Assembly (NCBI RefSeq): GCF_000214495.1
Contig: NZ_AFIJ01000007.1
Location: forward strand, 84,046 to 148,045
Reading direction: 5' to 3'
Source of the DNA: Megasphaera lornae
GTDB lineage: Bacteria; Bacillota; Negativicutes; Veillonellales; Megasphaeraceae
DNA length: 64,000 nt
In this document: piece by piece, positions 36,712 to 44,613 of the stretch
How positions within the stretch are numbered: position 1 is the stretch's first letter
How the letters are laid out: each line of letters starts with the position of its first letter
Made by a program: the position numbers and the translations under genes
Notes under the pieces: model-generated
What the model was told of the DNA's origin: nothing
Databases searched by the model: none
What the model saw: the letters and a program-made list of their open reading frames with translations, nothing else

Positions 36712-39700
36712 TTATTTTTTTTGTCCATTTTGTAATGCCTGTACCCATGCAGTTAATTGTCTGATTTGTTTTTCTTGTTGAACTATCATATTTCCTTGAC
36801 GAATTAATGCTTGTACCATAGCTGCTTTACTCATAGGAATCGGCATATGCCCTTGGCCTACACGCAGAGAAACCCCTGCATTAATAACATTATGTTCTTT
36901 GCCAAATGTACTTCCTAAACTAAATGTCATATTTTCATTTGGATGATAGAACATCCCCAATGCTGCCACATTTGCTTTTCCATAACGACCAAAACCTGCA
37001 GCTACATCTAATTTATTTTCCGAATCAAACGCTTGTGCATGCAAAGCTGCCAATGCTGCCGCCCCTGCAACCCCATTATCCGTATGGTCTTTCGCCGATA
37101 CAAATTTTTCGTCTATTGCCTGACCTATATCTTGTAATTGTCCTACCGTCACGGCATCCGAACCTGCAACGCCCTTTTTTAAACCGCTCAATTTAACATT
37201 ATTAAGTACCAATGCTTGTCCTTCCGCGGTCATCGTTACTCCTTTTACAATTTGTTTTGAACCATCTGCTGAAGGAACTGTTACAACCTTCCCAATCGTC
37301 ACCTGTCCTGTAGCACCATCTAACCATATCCCCTTTCCGGCTTTTCCCACAACCATAAAAGAACCATTTTTAGGTATATCTTCTTGGGCTTCTCTGGTTT
37401 GAATTGTCGGATCTACTTTTCCTACTACTATATCAGGAGATAATGATGCTATAATATTACCTTGTCCATCTTTATATTTTACTTGTATTGAAACGCCTTT
37501 CTGTCCTTGTATAACTAAAGAGTTAATCGAGGAAGAGTTCATATTTCCCTGGGCATTCGCATATTGTAATTTCAAAGACGTCCTATCTCCGGATGTAGGA
37601 GAAATTCCTAATGAATGTTTTAATTCGTCTGAATGACTCTGAACATATTGATTTACTTGTTTTGGAATATCAGACTTCTTGGCAAATTCATTCACATTCG
37701 GAATATCCGACTTCTTGGCAAATTCGTTCACATTCGGAATATCAGACTTCTTGGCAAATTCGTTCATATTCGGAATATCAGACTTCTTGGCAAATTCGTT
37801 CACATTCGGAATATCCGACTTCTTAGCAAATTCATTCACATTCGGAATATCCAACTTCTTAGCAAATTCATTCACATTCGGAATATCCGACTTCTTGGCA
37901 AATTCGTTCACATTCGGAATATCAGACTTCTTGGCAAATTCGTTCACATTCGGAATATCCGACTTCTTGGCAAATTCGTTCATATTCGGAATATCCGACT
38001 TCTTGACAAATTCGTTCCCTATATTCTGTTGAATTAATTGGCCTATTTCTGATTTTTTTACAAAATCATTTGTTATATTATTTTGCAATGCTTTTAATTG
38101 CTGTACATTAACTGCATCCGTATCCTCAGCTCCTCCGGCAATATGTGAAATACGACGAATTATCGAGCTGTTTCCAAAAGATACCCAACCATTGTCCGGT
38201 GAAAATTTATCTTTTTCCCCTATTAAAAATGCTTTTTCCGAATACTGCGAAGAATCATCATAATATCCGGCTTGAGAATTCTGTCCAATCGCAATAGAGC
38301 CGGGAGTATCTGCTACAGCAGATGATCCCAATGCAATACTATTATTATCTCGTGCCCAACTTCCTACCCCTATAGCAATAGCTCTTGAAGCATCTTCATC
38401 AACTAATGAGTCCATACCAATAGCGATCCCAAAATCAGCCCCTACATAAGCTCCCGCTTGATTCACTCTTATTGGCCTCTTAGTATCTGAATCAAATCGA
38501 TCAACTTGTTCTTTAATATCATCCGGATTACCTATTAAATTAGAATTTCCGGTACCGATAGAAATTGCTGATAAAATTCCATTTTTCACCGATGCTCCGG
38601 GTCCGATTGCAATAGATTTAACAGCTAAAGATGCCCCGTCATTTTTATAATTCTTAATATTTGTAAAATTTTCCGGCGCACCGATAGAAATAAAGTGATT
38701 ATTCGGAAGCGTTCCCTTTGGCCAAATTTGTTCTTTTATCCACTGTTTATTAAGTCCAATTTTCGGGATATTATTTTCATCATACCCTTGTTGCATTAAT
38801 CCGTCCCCTAAAACAAATGGAGCATTCGAATTTACTGACGTTGAAGTAGCGGATGAAGATTGACCGGTGCAGTTAAAACGGATTCCGGCTTTCGTTAATT
38901 CCTCTTTTAATTCATTTTTTTTAATATACGTATGTCTTATTTTGTTATCCAATGATCTTAACTGAAATACATTAACAGCATCAGCTCCTAATACCCCCCC
39001 TGCTACATTACTAATCCGACGATGAATCATTATTCCCGACCGAAAATATTTATCCTTTTTGCTACCGGTATTTTTATCATCAACTGTACCGCCGTTATTT
39101 ATATCGTCATCAGGAAAATGTCCAGCTCGACCTACTGAAATCCATCCCCACGCAGGATCAAAAGGATCTACTTTAGCTCCATTCACATTCTTTATTTCCC
39201 CTGTCAAATACGCCGGTTTTATAGCCATTTTATATATTGGGCTATTTTCACTATATCCACCGACAGAAGCGCGCCCTAAAGCAATAGAACCCGCTGATAA
39301 CGTAGATGCATCATTACCAATCGCAATAGAGTGTTGACTACCGGGGTCTTGTAATAACTGTAAAATAGTTTTACCCGGTGCTTTATCCATTGTATGTGCA
39401 TTAAATCCTATACTAATGCCCAATGTTCCCGCCATAGCACCAAAACCGATAGCCGTACTGCCGGCTCCTCCCTGTGCACCAGTTCCTAAAGATGTACTAT
39501 ATGAACTTGCACAAGAATCACTCCCAATCGAAATTCCATAAGGGCCATTTACATTAGCCCCGATAAAATTCACACCCTTCTCATTTAAGGTTTCATCATT
39601 TGCTATATTAAATGAGCCTATAGCAATAGCACCTATTGCCTTCGGAACAGTTGTCGCTTGTACCCCAATAGCAATAGAATTTTGTCCTTTAGCCCCATCA

Positions 39701-40134
39701 TTAGCATAATTAGGAGCATCCCCTCCAGGCAATTTTTCTGTATCAGATATTGAAAAATAATGTAATTCACCGGGAAGCGCTTTTAAACTATATGTAATAG
39801 TATTATTTTGATTTGTTACCTGTAGTCCTTTACCGGCCATAAATAAAAAAGAAGTATTCTCAGAACTATTTTTAGTTATTTCTACTGCCATTTTTTTGTT
39901 CTTTGTACTTTTTTCCTGTTTTTGAATATTTTTTTGTATCGCTACTTCATTTTGATTCTGAGCCATTCCTACTATTGGCATCCCCGTTACTATGCCGGCT
40001 GTTACTATGGCAGCTAACGTAACTTTTCCCCATTTTTTTTGTTTACGACAAAACCGCTTATTTCCATCTAATTCTGATACAACAACCCAAGTATTTCGAA
40101 CATAGCTCCAAACTATCTTAAAAATTTTATTCAT
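36712..40134 (-). CDS. YadA-like trimeric autotransporter adhesin (2)
   Basis: Second TAA, 1140 aa. ESPR-like signal (MNKIFKIVWSYVRNTWVVVSE) with hydrophobic core (about 38-58), head domain with many AIAIGS/SIAIG repeats (about 130-650), neck segments (RRISNVAGGVLGADAVN; RRISHIAGGAEDTDAVNVQQL), a stalk containing nine tandem 12-residue repeats (DIPNVNEFAKK), then a segment with a TSGDRTSLKLQYAN-like start, KKGVAGSDAVTVGQL neck, YadA anchor (LDVAAGFGRYGKANVAALGMFY...AGVSLRVG) and about 45 further coiled-coil residues. It has more Asn/Lys-rich codons than adhesin 1, suggesting a separate history. A TTTACA/TATAAT promoter is upstream. Confidence 0.92.
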   Translation of the reverse strand: MNKIFKIVWSYVRNTWVVVSELDGNKRFCRKQKKWGKVTLAAIVTAGIVTGMPIVGMAQNQNEVAIQKNIQKQEKSTKNKKMAVEITKNSSENTSFLFMAGKGLQVTNQNNTITYSLKALPGELHYFSISDTEKLPGGDAPNYANDGAKGQNSIAIGVQATTVPKAIGAIAIGSFNIANDETLNEKGVNFIGANVNGPYGISIGSDSCASSYSTSLGTGAQGGAGSTAIGFGAMAGTLGISIGFNAHTMDKAPGKTILQLLQDPGSQHSIAIGNDASTLSAGSIALGRASVGGYSENSPIYKMAIKPAYLTGEIKNVNGAKVDPFDPAWGWISVGRAGHFPDDDINNGGTVDDKNTGSKKDKYFRSGIMIHRRISNVAGGVLGADAVNVFQLRSLDNKIRHTYIKKNELKEELTKAGIRFNCTGQSSSATSTSVNSNAPFVLGDGLMQQGYDENNIPKIGLNKQWIKEQIWPKGTLPNNHFISIGAPENFTNIKNYKNDGASLAVKSIAIGPGASVKNGILSAISIGTGNSNLIGNPDDIKEQVDRFDSDTKRPIRVNQAGAYVGADFGIAIGMDSLVDEDASRAIAIGVGSWARDNNSIALGSSAVADTPGSIAIGQNSQAGYYDDSSQYSEKAFLIGEKDKFSPDNGWVSFGNSSIIRRISHIAGGAEDTDAVNVQQLKALQNNITNDFVKKSEIGQLIQQNIGNEFVKKSDIPNMNEFAKKSDIPNVNEFAKKSDIPNVNEFAKKSDIPNVNEFAKKLDIPNVNEFAKKSDIPNVNEFAKKSDIPNMNEFAKKSDIPNVNEFAKKSDIPNVNEFAKKSDIPKQVNQYVQSHSDELKHSLGISPTSGDRTSLKLQYANAQGNMNSSSINSLVIQGQKGVSIQVKYKDGQGNIIASLSPDIVVGKVDPTIQTREAQEDIPKNGSFMVVGKAGKGIWLDGATGQVTIGKVVTVPSADGSKQIVKGVTMTAEGQALVLNNVKLSGLKKGVAGSDAVTVGQLQDIGQAIDEKFVSAKDHTDNGVAGAAALAALHAQAFDSENKLDVAAGFGRYGKANVAALGMFYHPNENMTFSLGSTFGKEHNVINAGVSLRVGQGHMPIPMSKAAMVQALIRQGNMIVQQEKQIRQLTAWVQALQNGQKK
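37664..38010. repeat. 36-bp tandem repeat array inside adhesin 2
   Basis: About nine consecutive 36-bp units encoding (S/L)DIPN(V/M)NEFAKK, plus a partial unit on each side. Units differ only at a few positions (T/C, V/M codons). Because 36 is divisible by three, gain or loss of units keeps the frame, so stalk length can vary. Confidence 0.92.
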
Positions 40135-40178
40135 ATTCCCCTCCTATTAATAGTATCCCCTTAATGAATATAAATGAA

Positions 40179-40197
40179 AATAACAATCATAATTATC
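40179..40197 (-). promoter_or_regulatory. Fur-box-like site downstream of the adhesin 2 promoter
   Basis: Counted by eye, 14 of 19 bases agree with the classical Fur box; located just after the -10 element. AT-rich context lowers certainty. Confidence 0.3.
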
Positions 40198-40208
40198 TTA
40201 ACGTATGT

Positions 40209-40237
40209 ATTATAATATACTTTACACTTTTTGTAAA
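40209..40237 (-). promoter_or_regulatory. Promoter of adhesin 2
   Basis: Minus strand TTTACA (40232-40237), 17-base spacer, TATAAT (40209-40214), about 75 bases before the ATG. No gene in 40238-40336. Confidence 0.7.
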
Positions 40238-40336
40238 TGAATAAACTTTATTTTTATCATTTTATCTTTATTATACGCTAGTAATATATACCTTCGTCTT
40301 ACATTCTATAAATAAAACCTTCTCAACACCTACTAT

Positions 40337-40379
40337 AAAAGACGATTTCCCGACTTTTACAGTTCAGCGAAATCGTCTT
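40337..40379 (-). terminator. Terminator after ogt
   Basis: Arms AAGACGATTTC and GAAATCGTCTT around a 19-base loop, followed by TTTT on the minus strand, 30 bases after the ogt stop. Confidence 0.65.
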
Positions 40380-40407
40380 CTGTATTCTTCCTTATGTAAC
40401 TTCTTTC

Positions 40408-40920
40408 TTATTTTAACCGCCGTGCATCAACGCCTTCGCTATACAAAAGCCGGCGTTTCCTTTCTGTCCCGGCTGCATATCCGCCTAATGCCCCTCCGGT
40501 GCCGATGACCCGATGACAGGGAATGATGATCGCCAACGGATTACAGCCCACTGCCGCACCGACCGCTTGCGGAGATACGACGGTGCCGGTCGCGTTTTGC
40601 AACAAGTCCGCCAAACCGGCGTAAGTTTGCGTACGCCCATACGGAATTTGACATAAAGTTTGCCAAACCCGCCGCCGAAACATCGTTCCCGCCGGATTTA
40701 TGGGAACTTGCCAAGGTCCCGGTTGCCGTCCGGAAAAATAGTCGTCCAACCACCGCACTCCTTTTTGCAACACCGCATTGGCACCGACCTGAAAATCTTC
40801 TTGCTTATACGTGCCGAAATAATGTTTCTGCCCCACAAACCACACGCCGAGCAGCAAGGTATCCGTTGCCGCCAAGGTCATTTCTCCTAAGGGCGACGCG
40901 TACGATGTCCAATAATACAT
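40408..40920 (-). CDS. ogt: Methylated-DNA--protein-cysteine methyltransferase
   Basis: Suicide DNA repair protein that takes methyl groups from O6-methylguanine onto its own cysteine. 170 aa, Ogt size. N-terminal ribonuclease-like part, then the DNA-binding part with VWQTLCQIPYGRTQTY, the arginine finger region, the active site IPCHRVI (cysteine near residue 139) and GGYAAGTERKRRLL. Its ATG shares a base with the tatA stop (TAATG), so it is co-translated with tatA, an odd pairing with no obvious functional link. Confidence 0.94.
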   Translation of the reverse strand: MYYWTSYASPLGEMTLAATDTLLLGVWFVGQKHYFGTYKQEDFQVGANAVLQKGVRWLDDYFSGRQPGPWQVPINPAGTMFRRRVWQTLCQIPYGRTQTYAGLADLLQNATGTVVSPQAVGAAVGCNPLAIIIPCHRVIGTGGALGGYAAGTERKRRLLYSEGVDARRLK

Positions 40921-41123
40921 TACGTTTCTCCATCCTTTTTTGCCGTCGTTTCTTCGTCCCCCGTTTTTACCGTCGCAGTTTCCGCAGTCGGCTTGTTTAC
41001 TTCTTCTTTAAACTCCCGTAAACTGGTGCCCAATGCCCGCCCTAAACCGCTGACTTTTTTACCGCCGAAAAGAATTAACACGATAATCAGAATAATAATT
41101 AATTCCTGTGCTCCTAAATGCAT
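40920..41123 (-). CDS. tatA: Sec-independent translocase subunit TatA/TatE
   Basis: 67-residue Tat component: short N-terminal stretch, one membrane helix (about residues 7-20, LIIILIIVLILF), the FGGKKVSGLGRALG hinge with amphipathic helix (SLREFKEEV) and a charged, Thr/Glu/Lys-rich tail. GAAGG precedes the ATG. No tatC occurs in the window, so the rest of the Tat system must be elsewhere. It may be read from the metal cluster upstream or from a weak promoter in 41124-41191. Confidence 0.9.
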   Translation of the reverse strand: MHLGAQELIIILIIVLILFGGKKVSGLGRALGTSLREFKEEVNKPTAETATVKTGDEETTAKKDGET

Positions 41124-41191
41124 CTGCGTACCTTCTTTCTCCGAATTTTCTTTGTTTATTGTATCACGGTGCTCCCCGGAAAAAAAAGCCC

Positions 41192-41935
41192 CTATGGATA
41201 AATATAGCCTTCCACCTTACGTGCCGGCATGATTTCCTGCACCACAATAATCGGTTGCATCAACCCGTGCCACGGTCGTTTGGAAACCGTACCTTTCACC
41301 GCTACCCATTGAAATTCCGTCCATCGCTTGGTACCGTCATATTGGCAGGTCAAACCGAAAGGCGTAATATCATTGATACAACAAAACATTAAATAGCGGG
41401 CAATGGTAAAATCATTGCCTTTCAGCATTTCATCGTCATAGGAAACAAATCCCAGCGCATATACCGTATAGCCTTGATATTTTTCAATATTTTTTGTCAA
41501 TTCCAAATCATTGGCATAATAATTTTTCGTATTCATAATAATGACCCGGTGTTCTTCATCAATGCCCGGACCGCTCAAGCCGTCAAAATCAATTCCGAAC
41601 GGATGCGTAGAAGCTTGCGGTTCGTCCATCATTTCCGCCGCCGCATGGCTGGAGAATCGTTGTCCGCCGAAACACACCGGTCCCAACAGCAGTACCGCAG
41701 GAATGAGCATAATCAAACAGTTCCGATACCGCTGCCGATACGTAGGCCGCCGTCCTAAAAACAAAGTGACACCGCCCCAAAGCAAAAAAAATACAACCGC
41801 CAAACTCAAAAAGGGAAGCAATCGCGGCGCAATAAACAAGCGATACGTTCCGCTCCCCATGAAGATCAGCCAAACAACCGCCAGTACGATAAAGGAAACC
41901 CCTTCCGCCAACGCCTGCCGATTCACCTGTTTCAT
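41192..41935 (-). CDS. TIGR03943-family (YcgQ-like) permease-associated protein
   Basis: 247-residue membrane protein with two to three N-terminal hydrophobic segments (about residues 12-28, 36-60, 70-90) and an exported C-terminal domain with VIIMNTKNYYANDLELTKN, GYTVYALGFVSYDDE and ARYLMFCCINDITPFGL. This matches the TIGR03943/DUF1980 family, found almost always paired with a DUF318-type permease (YcgR) and often with CobW proteins. Its start directly follows the permease stop (TAAATG). A metal-related export or supply role is inferred from that company; biochemical function is not known. Confidence 0.85.
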   Translation of the reverse strand: MKQVNRQALAEGVSFIVLAVVWLIFMGSGTYRLFIAPRLLPFLSLAVVFFLLWGGVTLFLGRRPTYRQRYRNCLIMLIPAVLLLGPVCFGGQRFSSHAAAEMMDEPQASTHPFGIDFDGLSGPGIDEEHRVIIMNTKNYYANDLELTKNIEKYQGYTVYALGFVSYDDEMLKGNDFTIARYLMFCCINDITPFGLTCQYDGTKRWTEFQWVAVKGTVSKRPWHGLMQPIIVVQEIMPARKVEGYIYP

Positions 41936-43531
41936 TTATATCACCACGCTTCCCGTCGCAAAGGCAAAAATAAACGACGCCGCAAAACAGGCCGCCACCA
42001 GAGAAATAACCAATCGATAGACGAAAGGTTTGGGAAATAAAGAAGAAAGAATTAAAAAATTCTTTAAGTCCATCATAGGTCCAAAAATCAAAAAGGCTAA
42101 AATTCCCGGCAAAGGTACATTGGAACTTAAATTTCGGGCAATCATCGCATCGGCCGTCGAACAAATGGACAGAATAAAAGCTAACGCCAACATTAATTCA
42201 ATGGTCATCGATAAATTTCCCGTCAAGGAATAGTACTTCAGCAAATTGCCGCTATATCCTTGAAATAACGCCACTAAGAAGGAAGCGCCCACAATATAGG
42301 GAGCCATCCGATAAAAATCATTTTTGGCATGTTCCAAAAAAAGAATCACCCGATCCCGCCGCGTGGTAATCTTCCCCACTTCCACGGAGCTGCACGCCGA
42401 AACAGCGACCGCCGGCATCCCTGCCGTCAACGCCTCCGCGCCGCAGTATTTGCGAAAAGAAAGACTGACCGTCAAGGCAACCGCCAACCCCAAAATAATT
42501 CGTGCCGCAGCAACCTGACTCATTCCTAAAAACGCATACCAAGTGGAAATAATGACCACCGGATTGATGATCGGGCCGGACAACATAAAGAGCAGGGCCG
42601 CCGGAATCGGTACGCGCCGACTGATCAAACTGCGAAACATGGGAATCGAAGCGCAATCACAAACGGGAAAAATAAACCCGCCCACTAATGCCCACGCCAT
42701 AGATTTTGCCAAATTCCCGCGCAGACGATTTTCCAGAAAATACGGCGGCACGAATACTTGCAACGCCGAAGAACAGGCAATGCCCAAGATTAAAAAAGAA
42801 AAAGCCTGCAGCACCGTAGCCAGCCAAAGCGCCGAAACCACATGCCAAGTGGCCGCCGTGGAAGCTTGCGAATGACATATGATCGTATACCCGGCCGCAA
42901 ACGCAATAAAGCCCGCTGTAATCAGGCGTGCCGTTCGCGTATGTCGCACCGTCACTTCATGTGCCACCGTACGGGCATCCGTCAGGGACGAAGCCGTAAT
43001 AAAACGAGCCTGCGGACAAAGTCGTTGCAACTGCCGTTTTACCTGCATTTCCGCCAAGGCATCGGCATGCGCCTCTTCTCCCGGCAACCGATCCAACAGA
43101 ATAATCGTATCGGCATGTGACAACTGGGTATATACAGCATTGCCCGTTTTTCCCAACAGCTGCCGGCAATACGGGACCGTCGTCACAAAAAACACTTTTT
43201 TTAGTCGGAACACCTGATTCAACGAGGTTTCCAAAAATAATTTTTCCAATACTGCAAAGGGAACCATGCCGTTGGCTTCAAGCCACAATTCGCGAATCCC
43301 CTTGCCCTGCACCTGCCGCAATAAAGAATCCGCCACTTGTGCCGCATTGGTTTCCGTCACCGGCGGCAACGTATACACCGGCGTCGAAGCCGGGGTCATG
43401 CCTTCTTCCATGGCCGCCCGTCCTACAACTCCCGAGCGATGCGAAAGTATATGATTAAGCACCGTCGTCTTACCGGTACTTAAAAATCCGGTAACCACAT
43501 ACACCGGAATGGGCTCAATAATTCGACTCAT
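41936..43531 (-). CDS. CobW-like P-loop domain fused to a DUF318/YraQ-type permease
   Basis: 531 aa, two parts. Residues 1-200 look like a CobW/G3E GTPase: Walker A GFLSTGKTT (about 15-23), LWLEANGM in the Walker B place, VFFVTTVP, and SHADTIILLDRLP where NKxD is normally found; the CxCC metal motif is missing. Residues about 205-531 are an eight-segment permease of the DUF318 type with FPVCDCASIPMFRSLISRRVPIPAALLFMLSGPIINPVV, and SICSTADAMIARN in the second half. YcgR-like permeases are usually about 300 aa, so the N-terminal domain is an addition. ATG at 43531 overlaps the cobW stop (ATGA) after GGGAGGA. Substrate unknown; a metal is the best guess. Confidence 0.85.
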   Translation of the reverse strand: MSRIIEPIPVYVVTGFLSTGKTTVLNHILSHRSGVVGRAAMEEGMTPASTPVYTLPPVTETNAAQVADSLLRQVQGKGIRELWLEANGMVPFAVLEKLFLETSLNQVFRLKKVFFVTTVPYCRQLLGKTGNAVYTQLSHADTIILLDRLPGEEAHADALAEMQVKRQLQRLCPQARFITASSLTDARTVAHEVTVRHTRTARLITAGFIAFAAGYTIICHSQASTAATWHVVSALWLATVLQAFSFLILGIACSSALQVFVPPYFLENRLRGNLAKSMAWALVGGFIFPVCDCASIPMFRSLISRRVPIPAALLFMLSGPIINPVVIISTWYAFLGMSQVAAARIILGLAVALTVSLSFRKYCGAEALTAGMPAVAVSACSSVEVGKITTRRDRVILFLEHAKNDFYRMAPYIVGASFLVALFQGYSGNLLKYYSLTGNLSMTIELMLALAFILSICSTADAMIARNLSSNVPLPGILAFLIFGPMMDLKNFLILSSLFPKPFVYRLVISLVAACFAASFIFAFATGSVVI

Positions 43532-44454
43532 ACTTCCTCCCATAACGCACGCCACCGTTTTTCTTGTAACGACGTGCCGATACATGTCAACGAACGCCCC
43601 GGCACCGTACTGTCCGCACAGGTCAACGCGCCGCCGTTATATTGCACCTGTATATATCCTGACGGGGTCGGCAAAATCCCTTTTACGCGCACCAATGCGG
43701 CACCTTCCAGCGAAATCCCCGCCCGGATCACCTGTTGCCAGGCCGCCGCCGACCGCGGTTCTTTCGCGTATAGCGTACACGTCACAAAAGGAGCCGCATG
43801 ATCATGAGCATGGTCCTGATCGCAAGACGGTTCTTGCACAGGCGAACCGGACAATTCAATGCCGGCGGAAGCCGAAAATACAAGGTCTCCTAACGGCAAC
43901 TTCTCCCACGGTTCGGCATATATACGACAGGTCGGATTGTACGTCCGTACTGCCGCCTCGGCCGCCGTTACGGCCTGCGGATTTTCATCTACATGGCTGA
44001 GGAACACGACTTGACTGTGAGAAATTTGATCCTTATAAAACTCGCCGAAATTGCGCAAATACAACGCACACCGTTGTACATCCACCACCGTCACACACTG
44101 ACGCAGCGAAAGTTTATCCGCCAATTCCGCACTCTGACAAGCGGCAATAATATCCGATAATTTTCCCACACCGGACGGTTCAATAAGAATCAAATCCACG
44201 TCCCGCCCGCGCAAAGCCGCTTGCAAGGACTGCTTAAAATCTCCCGCCAATGTACAGCAAATACACCCCGACGTCAATTCTTGCACCTGCACGCCTGCCG
44301 ACTGTAACACTTGCGCATCAAAACTCACTTCACCGAAATCATTTTCTATAATCATGACCCGTGCTTTTCCCGCCATTTGTGCCAACAAATGACGAATACA
44401 CGTAGTTTTTCCGGCTCCTAAAAAACCGGAAATAATATATACAGGTATCTGCAT
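43528..44454 (-). CDS. CobW/COG0523-family GTPase (metallochaperone type)
   Basis: 308 aa. Walker A SGFLGAGKTT (about 9-18), ENDFGEV, the metal-binding GCICCTL (CxCC at about 64-67), Walker B LILIEPSGVG and VTVVDVQR. The base-recognition motif is LSHVDEN in place of the usual NKxD. A His/Asp-rich stretch (DQDHAHDH, about 210) may bind metal, and the C-terminal CobW domain follows. Family members deliver zinc, cobalt or other metals to target proteins using GTP. It heads the cluster with the permease fusion and TIGR03943 protein, behind its own promoter. AAGGGGG lies before the ATG. Confidence 0.9.
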   Translation of the reverse strand: MQIPVYIISGFLGAGKTTCIRHLLAQMAGKARVMIIENDFGEVSFDAQVLQSAGVQVQELTSGCICCTLAGDFKQSLQAALRGRDVDLILIEPSGVGKLSDIIAACQSAELADKLSLRQCVTVVDVQRCALYLRNFGEFYKDQISHSQVVFLSHVDENPQAVTAAEAAVRTYNPTCRIYAEPWEKLPLGDLVFSASAGIELSGSPVQEPSCDQDHAHDHAAPFVTCTLYAKEPRSAAAWQQVIRAGISLEGAALVRVKGILPTPSGYIQVQYNGGALTCADSTVPGRSLTCIGTSLQEKRWRALWEEV

Positions 44455-44485
44455 AAAAAAGCCCCCTTACTTCCTATGTCGACTC

Positions 44486-44515
44486 ATTGTAGCACACCTA
44501 TATAAAACAATGCAA
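44486..44515 (-). promoter_or_regulatory. Promoter of the CobW-permease cluster
   Basis: Minus strand TTGCAT (44510-44515), 18-base spacer, TACAAT (44486-44491), about 30 bases before the CobW start. No clear Zur-type inverted repeat was seen. Confidence 0.65.
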
Positions 44516-44565
44516 CGGTTCTCTCAAAACGCCTTGTACTCGGGACTCATTTCCCGAAAAAAATG

Positions 44566-44597
44566 AAAAAAAAGAGACCACCGTAGTGATCTCTTTC
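44566..44597 (-). terminator. Terminator of porin 1
   Basis: Hairpin AAGAGA..CAC / GTG..TCTCTT followed by T8 on the minus strand; 17 bases after the stop. Confidence 0.85.
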
Positions 44598-44613
44598 CTC
44601 TTACTCGTGTATC

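Noticed and set aside
37611-38037. Regularly spaced 36-bp repeats that resemble a CRISPR array, and plus-strand ORFs across them
   Set aside because: The units are contiguous without spacers and encode an in-frame 12-residue stalk repeat on the minus strand; plus-strand ORFs are mirror readings of the repeat.
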